64,000 nucleotides of DNA from Aestuariirhabdus litorea (GTDB lineage: Bacteria; Pseudomonadota; Gammaproteobacteria; Pseudomonadales; Aestuariirhabdaceae). Of this stretch, positions 48,093 through 58,602 are shown in pieces. The stretch covers positions 1 through 64,000 of the forward strand of contig NZ_QWEZ01000001.1 in NCBI RefSeq assembly GCF_003864255.1, given 5' to 3'. Position 1 is the stretch's first letter; each line of letters opens with the position of its first letter. The translations under genes were made by a program, and so were the position numbers. The notes beneath the pieces were generated by a model. It searched no databases. It saw only the letters and a program-made list of their open reading frames with translations, and was not told the origin of the DNA.

Positions 48093-48713
48093 TTAAAAAC
48101 GGTCAAAGATGCGGTTGAGGTCGCGGGCGCGCTGCTCGATATCCCGGCTCGAAAAGAGATCGTGAATCACTGCGATAGCGTCCGCGCCACGGGAGATCAC
48201 CTGGGCGGCATTATCCACGGTAATGCCGCCGATGGCTACCAGCGGCAGGTGCAACTGTGAGCGTGCCCGCAACAGGAGGTCCAGCGGCGCTGGTGGCGCA
48301 TCCGGTTTGGTGTGGGAGTGAAAGAAACGGCCGAATGCCACGTAGGAGGCGCCCCCCTGCTGGGCTTCCCGTGCCAGCTCCAGTGAATCGTGGCAGGTGA
48401 TGCCGATGAGGGCGTCCGGCCCCAGCTCGGCACGGGCTTGCTGCAGTTTCAGGTCGCCCTGGCCCAGATGTACTCCGGCCGCCTGGCAGGCTTTGGCCAG
48501 CGCCAGGTCATCATTGATCAGCAACGGAACCGAGTAACGGTCGCACAGCCGCTTCAGGTGCAAGGCTTGTTCAAGGCGGCGCGCGTCCCCCGGCTCCTTG
48601 TCGCGGTACTGCAGTAGGCGGACCCCGCCGCGCAGAGCCTGCTCCACCGCGCCAGGCAGCTGGTCGGGGGGGAGCAGGCAGGCGTCGGTGATGGCGTAGA
48701 GACCCTTGATCAT
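48093..48713 (-). CDS. thiE: Thiamine phosphate synthase
   Basis: ThiE couples hydroxymethylpyrimidine diphosphate with thiazole phosphate. It is a TIM-barrel protein of 206 residues with GLYAITD at the start, [31 protein letters not shown] and VAIGGIT in family order. The internal ATG at 48713 is the correct start and overlaps the thiD stop by four bases. No TPP riboswitch precedes the operon. Confidence 0.95.
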   Translation of the reverse strand: MIKGLYAITDACLLPPDQLPGAVEQALRGGVRLLQYRDKEPGDARRLEQALHLKRLCDRYSVPLLINDDLALAKACQAAGVHLGQGDLKLQQARAELGPDALIGITCHDSLELAREAQQGGASYVAFGRFFHSHTKPDAPPAPLDLLLRARSQLHLPLVAIGGITVDNAAQVISRGADAIAVIHDLFSSRDIEQRARDLNRIFDRF

Positions 48714-49501
48714 TTGGAGGGCAGGTCCCCTTGCCGGTGCAGGCGCCGGGGAAACTGCTGGCCTTGCCCGAGAGGGTAAGCGCTTACCAGGCTGCGGTAG
48801 CAGTAGTCCAGTGCGCTTCTGCAGGCATCTCCTGGGGCGGCTCCCTGGGCCAGGCGTGCCGCCAGGGCGGCGGCGAGGGTGCAACCGCTGCCGTGGTATT
48901 CACCGGCGAGACGTTCGCAGTAGAAGTTTTGTCGCTCGCCGCTGGCTGAGGCCAGCTGGTGACGGATCTGCTCCCCAGGGGCGTGGGTACCGGTCAGCAG
49001 CAGCCGTCGTGCGCCCTTGCGAAAGAGGCGCTCAAGTGCCTGCTCGGGGTCAGTGTCGCCGGCCAGAGCGGCCAGCTCATGGGTGTTGGGGGTGCAGAGA
49101 TCGGCGCGGGGGAGCAGGTCTCCCAGTGCCTCCAGTAAGCCTTGGCGGGCCAGGCTGCCACCGCCGCCCCCGGCCAGGACCGGATCCATGACCAGTGGTG
49201 TGTCGGGGTAGGGGGCAATGATCTTCTGCACCGCCGCAACGATCTGCGGCGAGCCCAGGGCTCCCAGTTTGAAAGCGTCCGGTCGCAGGTCGGCGAGCAG
49301 CACCCTTGCCTGCTCAAGCAGGAGTTGGGGGTCGCAGGGTAACAGCTGCAAAACGCCCCGGCTGTCCTGCACCGTCTGGCAGCTGATCAATGGGCAGCAG
49401 TGGGCGCCCATGGCGGCGATCGCCTCGATGTCGGCGGCGATGCCAGCGCCACCGGTGGGGTCAAGTCCCGAGATTGCGACCACTACCGCCGGTCGACTCA
49501 T
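48710..49501 (-). CDS. thiD: Hydroxymethylpyrimidine/phosphomethylpyrimidine kinase
   Basis: ThiD phosphorylates the thiamine pyrimidine precursor twice. The ribokinase-fold protein has 263 residues, with SGLDPTGGAGIAADIEA at the N-terminus, DPVLAGGGG, TPNTHELAALAG, and the anion hole YHGSGCTLAAALAARLA with its catalytic region. ATG 49501 overlaps the radA stop (ATGA); a TTG three codons earlier is possible. Confidence 0.95.
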   Translation of the reverse strand: MSRPAVVVAISGLDPTGGAGIAADIEAIAAMGAHCCPLISCQTVQDSRGVLQLLPCDPQLLLEQARVLLADLRPDAFKLGALGSPQIVAAVQKIIAPYPDTPLVMDPVLAGGGGGSLARQGLLEALGDLLPRADLCTPNTHELAALAGDTDPEQALERLFRKGARRLLLTGTHAPGEQIRHQLASASGERQNFYCERLAGEYHGSGCTLAAALAARLAQGAAPGDACRSALDYCYRSLVSAYPLGQGQQFPRRLHRQGDLPSK

Positions 49502-50886
49502 GGTTCGCAATCCTGGATGCGATCCAGCGCCTCGCTAAGGCTGGTGACGCCAAACAGCTGAATGCCCTCGATCGGCTCCCGCGGCAGGTTAGCCTTGGGA
49601 ACGATGGCCTGTTTAAAACCATGCTTGGCGGCTTCCTGGATTCGTTCCTGGCCGTTGGCCACCGGTCGGATCTCGCCGGAGAGTCCCACCTCACCGAAGG
49701 CGAACAGCTGCTGGTTGATGGGGCGGTCGCGCAGGCTCGAGAGGATGGCCAGGATCACGGGAAGATCGGCGCTGGTCTCGCTGATGCGCACCCCGCCCAC
49801 CACGTTGACGAACACATCCTGGTCGCTGGTGAAGATGCCCCCATGGCGGTTGAGGACCGCCAGCAGCATCGCCAGCCGGTTCTGGTCGAGGCCAACGGTG
49901 ACTCGCCGCGGGTTACCCAGCTGGGACTCCACTACCAGTGCCTGCAGCTCCACCAGTAATGGGCGGGTACCCTCCCAGAGCACGTTGATGATGCTGCCGG
50001 AGACCTTCTTGTCGTGGCGGTTGAGGAAAATGGCCGAAGGGTTGCGCACCTCCTTGAGGCCTCGCTCGGTCATGGCGAAGATCCCCAGTTCGTTGACCTG
50101 GCCGAAGCGGTTCTTGGTGGCGCGCATGATTCGGTAGCGGGAGTCATCGCTGTTGCCCAGCATCAGCTGGGTGTCGATGATGTGAGAAAGGGTCATGGGG
50201 CCCGCCAGCGAGTTGTCCTTGGTGACGTGGCCGACGATCAGCAGCACGGTGTTGCTCTGTTTGGCGAAACGGGTGAGAAAGGCGGCACTCTCCCGCACCT
50301 GGGAGACGCCGCCGGGGGCGGAATCGATGCCGCTCATGTACATCACCTGGATCGAGTCGATCACAATGATGCCGGGCTTCTCGCGTTCGGCGATGGCGAC
50401 TACGCTTTCGGCGCTGGTTTCGGCCAGCATCTTCAGTTGGTGGGTGGGCAACCCCAGGCGCTGGGCGCGGCTCGCGATCTGTTGCAGAGACTCCTCACCG
50501 GAAACGTAGAGGGCCGGCATGGCCTGCGCGATGTGGCAGAGCACCTGCAGTAGCACGGTGCTCTTGCCGGCGCCGGGGTTGCCCCCCAGCAGGACCGCGC
50601 TACCAGGAACAAAACCGCCCCCCAGAACCCGGTCGAACTCCTCGATGCCGCTGGAAAAACGGGGTGTCTGGCCGACGTCAACATCGGCCAGTAGCTGCAC
50701 CTCGCTGAGGGCGCCGGCAAAACCGCTGCGGGAGGCCGTCGTGGCGAGGTGGGGGGCGGTGCTGCCGAGGTTGATCTCGACCAGGGTGTTCCAGGCCTTG
50801 CAGTCGGGACATTGGCCCTGCCACTTGCTGGATTCGCTGCCGCAGTCGTTGCATACGAATGCCTTGCGGGATTTTGCTTTTGCCAT
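49498..50886 (-). CDS. radA: DNA repair protein RadA
   Basis: RadA is a hexameric helicase that promotes branch migration in recombination. It has 462 residues: a C4 zinc finger (CNDCG...CPDC) at about 10-30, Walker A in GGNPGAGKST near 100, the KNRFG motif in ATKNRFGQVNELG near 250, and a Lon-protease-like C-terminal domain. It heads radA-thiD-thiE-hemL with four-base overlaps. Confidence 0.97.
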   Translation of the reverse strand: MAKAKSRKAFVCNDCGSESSKWQGQCPDCKAWNTLVEINLGSTAPHLATTASRSGFAGALSEVQLLADVDVGQTPRFSSGIEEFDRVLGGGFVPGSAVLLGGNPGAGKSTVLLQVLCHIAQAMPALYVSGEESLQQIASRAQRLGLPTHQLKMLAETSAESVVAIAEREKPGIIVIDSIQVMYMSGIDSAPGGVSQVRESAAFLTRFAKQSNTVLLIVGHVTKDNSLAGPMTLSHIIDTQLMLGNSDDSRYRIMRATKNRFGQVNELGIFAMTERGLKEVRNPSAIFLNRHDKKVSGSIINVLWEGTRPLLVELQALVVESQLGNPRRVTVGLDQNRLAMLLAVLNRHGGIFTSDQDVFVNVVGGVRISETSADLPVILAILSSLRDRPINQQLFAFGEVGLSGEIRPVANGQERIQEAAKHGFKQAIVPKANLPREPIEGIQLFGVTSLSEALDRIQDCEP

Positions 50887-50947
50887 GGGGGTCAGGGTAT
50901 CAAAAATCCCGGGGCGTTGGGGGCGCCCCGGGGTGGTAGAGGAGGGG

Positions 50948-51319
50948 TTAGTGGCTGAGTGCGCTCAGCTCGCGCTCCAGCAGCTGGTGGTCACCCAGGT
51001 TCAGCTCTGCCAGACGTTTGAGCAGGGTAATGCTGTCGAGATCGATCTGGCAGCAGGAGAAACCGGTGAGGCCGCCGCGCTCATGGGCAAACTCGAGCAG
51101 CATCTCGATCTGGTGCTCGCTGTCGAGGTTGACGTCGATCTTGCAGGGGCTGTCGAGGGAGAGGTCACAGTCATCGCCCAGGCGAACCAGGACCCCATTC
51201 AATGAGATGTCGACCAGGCTTACCGGCCAGCGTTTACCCTCCTGGCTGATCACACTATCCGCGTCAAAAGCAAAGCGGGTGAAGTGACGGCGGTCGGTGG
51301 GCGTATCCCCTGAAGACAT
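50948..51319 (-). CDS. mapZ: Single-domain PilZ protein, MapZ-like c-di-GMP receptor
   Basis: This is a PilZ-only protein of 123 residues. The c-di-GMP-binding motifs are intact: RRHFTR near residue 10 and DISLNG near 37. The C-terminal CQIDLDSITLLKRLAELNLGD...LLERELS closely resembles Pseudomonas aeruginosa PA4608 (MapZ), which also lies beside radA. MapZ binds c-di-GMP and then inhibits the chemotaxis methyltransferase CheR1, changing flagellar switching. Orthology is inferred from recalled sequence and synteny; the CheR link is untested here. Confidence 0.82.
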   Translation of the reverse strand: MSSGDTPTDRRHFTRFAFDADSVISQEGKRWPVSLVDISLNGVLVRLGDDCDLSLDSPCKIDVNLDSEHQIEMLLEFAHERGGLTGFSCCQIDLDSITLLKRLAELNLGDHQLLERELSALSH

Positions 51320-51367
51320 AGCGATCGTTCCTGCGGTCGGTGGGCGGCGAGTTGCCGATTACCTAGA

Positions 51368-51395
51368 ACTATAGTGATTTTTGCCCCGGGGGCAA
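51368..51395 (-). promoter_or_regulatory. Probable mapZ promoter
   Basis: On the minus strand TTGCCC (51395 to 51390) is followed after 16 bases by TATAGT (51373 to 51368), about 50 bases before the mapZ ATG. Confidence 0.5.
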
Positions 51396-51432
51396 GCATC
51401 GGTACCGGAGTGCCGATGCTGGCTGCCGCCGG

Positions 51433-53094
<1,662 letters not shown>

Positions 53095-53199
53095 CGGTAT
53101 TGGATTCCGCCAGTGAGATTGGTGCGAGTCAGCGAAATATACCGAACTGGCCCCTTAATGGCTATGGCGCGGGGCCAGGACAGGTGCAGGGGAGGCGCT

Positions 53200-53229
53200 C
53201 GCGGACCACCCGTCAGGGGGTGACCCGCG
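53200..53229. terminator. Imperfect hairpin between the TRAP operon and ettA
   Basis: CGCGG and CCGCG, then CACCC and GGGTG, pair around a two-by-two internal loop. It follows dctM on the minus strand, with no T-run. Evidence for termination is weak. Confidence 0.3.
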
Positions 53230-53261
53230 ATGGCTCAGGGTGCGACCCCGCCAGCGCTGTT

Positions 53262-54569
53262 TTACCGCTGTGTCATGGTGGTTGGCAGGTAGGTGACAAT
53301 CTCCGGGAACCAGCTGATTAGCAGGATCGCTGCCAGAATCAACAGGAAAAAAGGCAGCGCCGCGCGGGCGACGTAGAGTATGTCCTTGCCGGTCAGTGCT
53401 TGGATCACGAACAGGTTGAAGCCAACCGGCGGCGTGATCTGGGACATCTCGACCACGAGGACGATATAGATGCCGAACCAAAGCAGATCAATGTTGGCCT
53501 GCGCCACCATAGGTAACACCACCGCCACCGTTAGCACCACCACAGAAATCCCGTCCAGGAAACAACCCAGGGCCACAAATAGCACGGTTAGGTAGATCAG
53601 CAGCTCGAAGGGTGACAGTGCCAGGGTCCCGATCCATTCTGCCAGGGCTTTGGGGATGCCCAGGAAGCCCATCGACAGAGTGAGGAAGTGGGCTCCTACC
53701 AGGATCAGGCCGATCATGCAGGAGCTCTTAACGGCCCCCAGCAGGCTCTCCATAAAGCTGGACCGGCTCAGCGAACCGGATGCTGCGGCCAGAATCAACG
53801 CACCGAATACTCCCAGGGCGGCAGCTTCGGTGGGTGTGGTCAGGCCACCGTAGATGGAGCCCAGCACGAACCCGATCAGGCCGACAATCGGTATCAGCTT
53901 GCGCAGCGCCTTTATTTTGGCGCCTAGGGAGATCTGCTCCGCATCATGCTGGGGAAGCTCACTCTTGTTGAACATCGCCCAGATCATGGTGTAACCCATG
54001 AACAGGGTCACCAGCATCAGCCCGGGAAGGGCTCCTGCGATGAACAGCCGGCCGATCGATACCTCGGCGGCGACACCGTAGACGATGAGTATGATTGAAG
54101 GGGGGATCAGCAGGCCCAGGGTGCCGGATCCGGCCAGAGTCCCCACCGCCATTCGGTCGCTATAGCCCTGGGCCTTGAGCTCCGGCAGGGTCATTCGTCC
54201 TATGGTAGCCGCGGTGGCAGCCGAGGAGCCTGAGACGGCTGCAAAGATGCCGCAGCTCAGTACATTGACGTGCAGCAGCTTGCCTGGCAGCCCACCGAGC
54301 CAGGGGGCCAGCCCCTTGAACAGATCCTCCGACAGGCGAGTACGGAACAGTACCTCGCCCATCCAGATAAACATCGGCAGTGCCGTCAGCGCCCAACCCG
54401 TGCTGGCCCCCCAGCTGGAGGTGGCGAACAGGAGGCCGATCTGGTCATTGCCGGACAGGTAAAGGCCGAGGGCGCCCACGCCTACCAGCGCCAGGGATAC
54501 CCAGACCCCCGCAGCCAGCATCAGCAGCATGGCTGCGGCGAGAATGATTGAAACCAGGGCGATCTCCAT
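53262..54569 (-). CDS. dctM: TRAP transporter large permease (DctM family)
   Basis: This is the main membrane subunit of a tripartite ATP-independent periplasmic transporter, driving Na+-coupled uptake. It has 435 residues with about 12 hydrophobic helices. DctM marks include TLAGSGTLGLLIPPSIILIVYG and the C-terminal ITPPVGFNLFVIQALTG. The start overlaps the dctQ stop (TGATG). The substrate is set by the binding protein and is unknown. Confidence 0.95.
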   Translation of the reverse strand: MEIALVSIILAAAMLLMLAAGVWVSLALVGVGALGLYLSGNDQIGLLFATSSWGASTGWALTALPMFIWMGEVLFRTRLSEDLFKGLAPWLGGLPGKLLHVNVLSCGIFAAVSGSSAATAATIGRMTLPELKAQGYSDRMAVGTLAGSGTLGLLIPPSIILIVYGVAAEVSIGRLFIAGALPGLMLVTLFMGYTMIWAMFNKSELPQHDAEQISLGAKIKALRKLIPIVGLIGFVLGSIYGGLTTPTEAAALGVFGALILAAASGSLSRSSFMESLLGAVKSSCMIGLILVGAHFLTLSMGFLGIPKALAEWIGTLALSPFELLIYLTVLFVALGCFLDGISVVVLTVAVVLPMVAQANIDLLWFGIYIVLVVEMSQITPPVGFNLFVIQALTGKDILYVARAALPFFLLILAAILLISWFPEIVTYLPTTMTQR

Positions 54570-55087
54570 CAGAGCTCCTCCATAGTGATTTCGCCCTCAT
54601 GGGGCATATAGGAGGGCTCTTTACCTATCAGTAACAGGATCAGGTCATCCAGCACGGCGATGGTAAGCGCCAGAGAACCCAGGCCTACGGGAATCTGGGG
54701 TATCCATAGGGGGACGGGTATATAACCGTAGGAAACCTCTTCGAAAACGTATGACTCCCATATCATGTGCCAGCTGTAGTAGGCGATAAAACTGGTCAGG
54801 GCGAGGGCAAAAACCAGTACCACCAGCTCTTGCCGGTAGCGAGCGCGTTTGGACCATTTCTGGATGACCAGGGTGACCCGGATATGCCCCCCCTCGTGGA
54901 AGGTATACGCCAGCCCGAAGAAGGTTGCCGCGGCCAGGGCATAGCCGGAAAAGTCTTCCGCTGAAGGGACGATAAAACCGAAGAAGCGGCCGACCACCTG
55001 TGCCAGGATGATCAGCATGATGAGGACAATGCACAGCCCGGATGCGTAACCGGAGGCCAGGTAGAACTTATCTCGAAGGGCGTTCAT
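54569..55087 (-). CDS. dctQ: TRAP transporter small permease (DctQ family)
   Basis: This four-helix membrane subunit of 172 residues sits between dctP and dctM and pairs with DctM. The motif SAEDFSGYALAAATFFGLAYTFHEGGHIRVTL region is typical, with the EDF/HIRV pair seen across DctQ proteins. The C-terminus (YMPHEGEITMEEL) is cytosolic. Confidence 0.92.
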   Translation of the reverse strand: MNALRDKFYLASGYASGLCIVLIMLIILAQVVGRFFGFIVPSAEDFSGYALAAATFFGLAYTFHEGGHIRVTLVIQKWSKRARYRQELVVLVFALALTSFIAYYSWHMIWESYVFEEVSYGYIPVPLWIPQIPVGLGSLALTIAVLDDLILLLIGKEPSYMPHEGEITMEEL

Positions 55088-55143
55088 GGTCGGGTCCTTG
55101 CTAGCGTCACCCCGGCCAGGGGCCGGGGCTTGGGGATCGGTAA

Positions 55144-56118
55144 CTATTGATAGAACTGGTTAAGGATGGCACCCACCTCTTCGGGGGCTTCCTCTTTCCA
55201 CTCCTTGATCATGATCTCTCCGATCTTTTGCAGCTCAGTCATCAGCTCGGGTGAGGGCTCGGTCACAGTGATGCCGTTTTGGGCCAGGGTTGCGGTGTCC
55301 TTGGTGGCTTGGGCGCGCACACCGTTCCACCCCTTCTCCTCGGCATTGGCGGCGGCGGTCAGGATCACCTGCTGGGTCTCTTTGTCCAGGCGGCGGAAGG
55401 CTCGCTTATTGACCACGACCACGTTTTTTGGAATCCAGGCTTTGACGTCGGTGTAGTGGCTCAGGTAGTCCCAGGCCTGTCCGTTAACGCCGGTGGAGGG
55501 AGAGGTGATCATGGCGTCAATGATGCCGGTGCTGAACGCCTGAGGGATTTCGGGCACCTGCACCGTTGTGGGGGTGGTGTTCATCAGGTCGGCCAGACGT
55601 GAGGTTGAGGGGCTGTAGGCGCGCATCTTGAGCCCCTGAAGGTCGGCCAGCTTGCTAACCGGTGCCTTGGTGTAGAGGCTTTGAGCGGGCCATGGAACGG
55701 TGTAGAGGAGAACCATTCCCTCTTTGTCGAGCTGCTTTTCAATCTCCGGTTTGGCCGCTTTCCAGAGTTTCTCGGAGTCCTCGAAATTGGTGGCCAGGAA
55801 GGGGATGTTGTCGTGTTTGAAGACCGGGTGGGTGTTGCCCATGATGCCGATAAAGACTTCACCCATCTGTACCTGGCCGGTTCTTACCGCGCGGGGGATC
55901 TCAGGGTGTTTCACCAGTGAGGCGCCGGAGTGAACGGTGATGTCAAGTTCGCCACCGGTGCCTGTCTTGATCTCTTCGGCAAACTGATGGGCAATCTGGG
56001 TGGGCAGGTTGGCATCCCCGTAGGGGGTGGGCATATGCCATTTAGTGGCGGCCTGGGTTGCGGAGGCCGTGAGTCCGCCCAGGATAAGCGCGGCGGCGGC
56101 AAATTTTTTTATCATCAT
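55144..56118 (-). CDS. dctP: TRAP transporter substrate-binding protein (DctP family)
   Basis: This periplasmic receptor has 324 residues, with a signal peptide (1-23, ending TQAA). The conserved arginine that usually grips a substrate carboxylate is in LKMRAYSPS near residue 165, and IPQAFSTGIIDAMITSP is the next family motif. The ligand is therefore probably an organic acid, but I cannot name it. It is the first gene of dctPQM. Confidence 0.93.
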   Translation of the reverse strand: MMIKKFAAAALILGGLTASATQAATKWHMPTPYGDANLPTQIAHQFAEEIKTGTGGELDITVHSGASLVKHPEIPRAVRTGQVQMGEVFIGIMGNTHPVFKHDNIPFLATNFEDSEKLWKAAKPEIEKQLDKEGMVLLYTVPWPAQSLYTKAPVSKLADLQGLKMRAYSPSTSRLADLMNTTPTTVQVPEIPQAFSTGIIDAMITSPSTGVNGQAWDYLSHYTDVKAWIPKNVVVVNKRAFRRLDKETQQVILTAAANAEEKGWNGVRAQATKDTATLAQNGITVTEPSPELMTELQKIGEIMIKEWKEEAPEEVGAILNQFYQ

Positions 56119-56478
56119 AGGAGCCTTCCTTTATTTTGGTGGTTATCTCTTGCAACTGGGAGCAGCAGGACTGGCGGGAGCTTGATGTAAAGCGAGCCTC
56201 TTTATATAGCACCTGCTAGTGGACAGCCTACATCAGCGAGGGGGGTGGGGATAGGCTTAGGGGACTGTCCGGGGGGATGTAAGCCGGATGCGGGGAGGCT
56301 GGTTGTTGTGCCAGCAAAGGCTTGATGTCGAGCCTGGTCGGGCAAAACCTGAAGCGCTACAGGGTTCTGCTATGCAGGCGGGAAATGCGGTGGTCAGCAT
56401 CGGCAGGCACCTGTGGAGCTGTCTGCGCTTCGGCGCTCCGGCAGGGTAACGCAGCCCCCATCACCGGTAAATTATGGC

Positions 56479-56504
56479 TTTTTGTGGCTTTTTTGTGGTT
56501 TTTT
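56479..56504 (+). promoter_or_regulatory. Helically phased T-tracts (likely curved DNA)
   Basis: Three T-tracts of five, six and six bases start at 56479, 56489 and 56499, exactly ten bases apart, each followed by GTGG. Phased A/T-tracts of this kind bend DNA. They lie about 135 bases upstream of the glyA -10 box. Confidence 0.55.
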
Positions 56505-56615
56505 GTGGCGGGCGAACAGCCGTGTGTGGCTTCTCTGAGGTTGGGGGGGCAACGAGGGGGCCCGATCCAGCCCTTTTACCCCTGCCCGCCAGTGGAGCTG
56601 GCGGCGCAAAATGGG

Positions 56616-56644
56616 ATGTCATCGGCGGTGCCTTGCTGTACAAT
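56616..56644 (+). promoter_or_regulatory. Probable glyA promoter
   Basis: ATGTCA (56616-56621), a 17-base spacer and TACAAT (56639-56644) lie 44 bases before the glyA ATG. Confidence 0.45.
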
Positions 56645-56687
56645 CTGCGCCCACTTTTTCGATTGTGTTCTTGCCAAGAGGGTTGCC

Positions 56688-57941
56688 ATGTTTACACAGG
56701 ATATGACCATTGCCGGTTACGACGATGAACTCTGGAATGCGATGCAGGGCGAAGCCGTGCGTCAGGAGGAGCATATCGAACTGATCGCGTCTGAAAACTA
56801 CACCAGCCCCCGGGTAATGGAAGCGCAGGGCAGCAAGCTCACCAACAAGTACGCCGAAGGCTACCCCGGCAAGCGCTACTACGGCGGCTGTGAGCACGTC
56901 GATGTGGTGGAGCAGCTGGCGATTGACCGCGCCAAGGCGCTTTTCGGTGCCGCCTACGCCAATGTGCAGCCCCATTCGGGCTCCCAGGCCAACGCGGCCG
57001 TCTACATGGCGTTGTGCAAGCCCGGTGATACCGTACTGGGCATGAGCCTGGCCCACGGTGGCCACCTGACCCACGGTGCCACCGTCAGCTTCTCCGGTCG
57101 TATCTACAATGCGGTCCAGTACGGCCTCAACGCTGACACCGGCGAGATCGATTACGACGAAGTGGAACGTCTGGCCCTGGAGCACAAACCGCGCATGATC
57201 GTGGCCGGCTTTTCCGCCTACTCCCGGGTGGTGGATTGGCAGCGTTTCCGCACCATCGCCGACCAGGTAGGCGCCTACCTGATGGTGGACATGGCCCACG
57301 TGGCCGGCCTGATTGCGGCCGGGGTTTACCCCAGCCCCGTAGGTATCGCCGATGTGGTTACCTCTACCACCCACAAGACCCTGGGTGGCCCCCGTGGCGG
57401 CCTGATTCTGGCCAACGATGACGAAGAGATCCAGAAGAAGCTCAACTTCGCGGTCTTCCCCGAGAGCCAGGGTGGCCCCCTCTGCCACGTGGTAGCCGCC
57501 AAGGCGGTCTGCTTCAAGGAGGCGATGGAGCCCGAATACAAGGCCTACCAGACCCAGGTGGTGAAGAACGCCCAGGCGATGGCGACGGTGCTGCTGGAAC
57601 GCGGCATCAAGGTAGTGTCAGGCGGTACCGACGACCACCTGTTCCTGGTTGACCTGATTGGTAAGGAGTTCACCGGTAAGGACGCAGAAGCGGTGCTGGG
57701 CAAGGCCAACATCACCGTCAACAAAAACGCCGTCCCCAACGATCCCCGCTCCCCCTTTGTCACCAGTGGGCTGCGCATCGGTACCCCGGCCATTACCCGT
57801 CGTGGTTTCAAGGAGCAGGACGCCGCCAACCTGGCCGGCTGGATCTGTGACCTGCTGGACGACATCAACAACGAAGCGGTGGTGGCTGAGGTCAAGGCCA
57901 AGGTGCTGGAGATCTGCGCTCGCCTGCCGGTTTATCGTTAA
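56688..57941 (+). CDS. glyA: Serine hydroxymethyltransferase
   Basis: GlyA interconverts serine and glycine, charging tetrahydrofolate with a one-carbon unit. It has 417 residues as in E. coli. The PLP lysine is in [14 protein letters not shown] near 229, with [26 protein letters not shown] and [13 protein letters not shown] before it. ATG 56688 has AGAGGG about six bases upstream. Confidence 0.98.
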   Translation: MFTQDMTIAGYDDELWNAMQGEAVRQEEHIELIASENYTSPRVMEAQGSKLTNKYAEGYPGKRYYGGCEHVDVVEQLAIDRAKALFGAAYANVQPHSGSQANAAVYMALCKPGDTVLGMSLAHGGHLTHGATVSFSGRIYNAVQYGLNADTGEIDYDEVERLALEHKPRMIVAGFSAYSRVVDWQRFRTIADQVGAYLMVDMAHVAGLIAAGVYPSPVGIADVVTSTTHKTLGGPRGGLILANDDEEIQKKLNFAVFPESQGGPLCHVVAAKAVCFKEAMEPEYKAYQTQVVKNAQAMATVLLERGIKVVSGGTDDHLFLVDLIGKEFTGKDAEAVLGKANITVNKNAVPNDPRSPFVTSGLRIGTPAITRRGFKEQDAANLAGWICDLLDDINNEAVVAEVKAKVLEICARLPVYR

Positions 57942-57958
57942 GGCGTCGCTTCCCATGG

Positions 57959-57990
57959 AACGCCCCTGTGACCACGGTTGCAGGGGCGTT
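57959..57990 (+). terminator. glyA terminator
   Basis: AACGCCCCTG and CAGGGGCGTT form a perfect ten-base-pair stem 17 bases after glyA. An inner ACC/GGT pair can extend it. A weak T-rich tail (GTCGTTT) follows. Confidence 0.75.
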
Positions 57991-58115
57991 GTCGTTTAGC
58001 GCCCCGAGCCGCGGCGGTTTTCGGCCGCCGGCACTTGTTTTTGGGGGGTAAGCCAGTAGACTTCACAGCCATACCCCGACGTTCCGGCCCCAGGCCCTCT
58101 TTCAGGCGATATTGC

Positions 58116-58583
58116 ATGCACTGCCCCTTCTGTAATGCACACGATACCAAGGTGATCGACTCCCGGCTGGTGGCCGAAGGCGTTCAGGTGCGTCGACGGC
58201 GCGAGTGCCTCTCCTGCTCGGAGCGCTTCACCACCTACGAGGGCGCCGAGCTGTTGCTGCCGAGGCTGATCAAGCGCGATGGCAGCCGGGTTCCCTTCGA
58301 TGAGGAGAAACTGCGGGCCGGCATGCTACGAGCGCTGGAGAAGCGCCCGGTCAGCGTGGAGCAGATAGAGGAGTCGATCAGCCGCATTAAGCATCGACTG
58401 CAGGCCACCGGAGAGCGGGAGGTCAAATCCTTCGATGTGGGCGAGATGGTGATGCGGGAGCTGCAGCGCCTCGATGAGGTGGCTTATATCCGTTTTGCCT
58501 CCGTTTACCGGCGTTTCCAGGACCTGAATGAGTTCCGGGAAGAGATCGAACGGCTCGAGAAGGAGCCGCGTCCGAAGGCTTAA
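58116..58583 (+). CDS. nrdR: Transcriptional repressor NrdR
   Basis: NrdR represses ribonucleotide reductase genes when dATP is high. It has 155 residues: a zinc ribbon at the N-terminus (CPFCN and CLSC) and an ATP-cone from about 50. ATG 58116 begins at the conserved MHCPFC. No NrdR box pair is evident around its own start. It leads into the riboflavin genes, 19 bases before ribD, an order common in proteobacteria. Confidence 0.97.
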   Translation: MHCPFCNAHDTKVIDSRLVAEGVQVRRRRECLSCSERFTTYEGAELLLPRLIKRDGSRVPFDEEKLRAGMLRALEKRPVSVEQIEESISRIKHRLQATGEREVKSFDVGEMVMRELQRLDEVAYIRFASVYRRFQDLNEFREEIERLEKEPRPKA

Positions 58584-58602
58584 GGACCTGGACCCACCCC
58601 CC

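Larger units (their letters stand above)
56119..56687. other. Long intergenic region upstream of glyA
   Basis: These 569 bases contain no supported gene, although the glyA frame stays open to 56322. Present are helically phased T-tracts at 56479-56504, a probable glyA promoter, and several short inverted repeats. I looked for a glycine riboswitch and did not find its conserved core. Confidence 0.6.

Noticed and set aside
46807-48096. 429-codon plus-strand frame opposite hemL
   Set aside because: It covers exactly the hemL gene in reverse and has a Gly/Asp/His-rich shadow composition.
50887-50947. TPP riboswitch upstream of radA-thiD-thiE
   Set aside because: The gap between mapZ and radA is only 61 bases and shows no THI-box sequence.
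56119-56687. Glycine riboswitch or extended N-terminus for glyA
   Set aside because: No glycine aptamer core is visible, and the upstream in-frame extension does not look like any serine hydroxymethyltransferase N-terminus.
57991-58115. FMN riboswitch upstream of nrdR-ribD
   Set aside because: The 125-base gap lacks the conserved RFN element segments; there is also too little space between nrdR and ribD.
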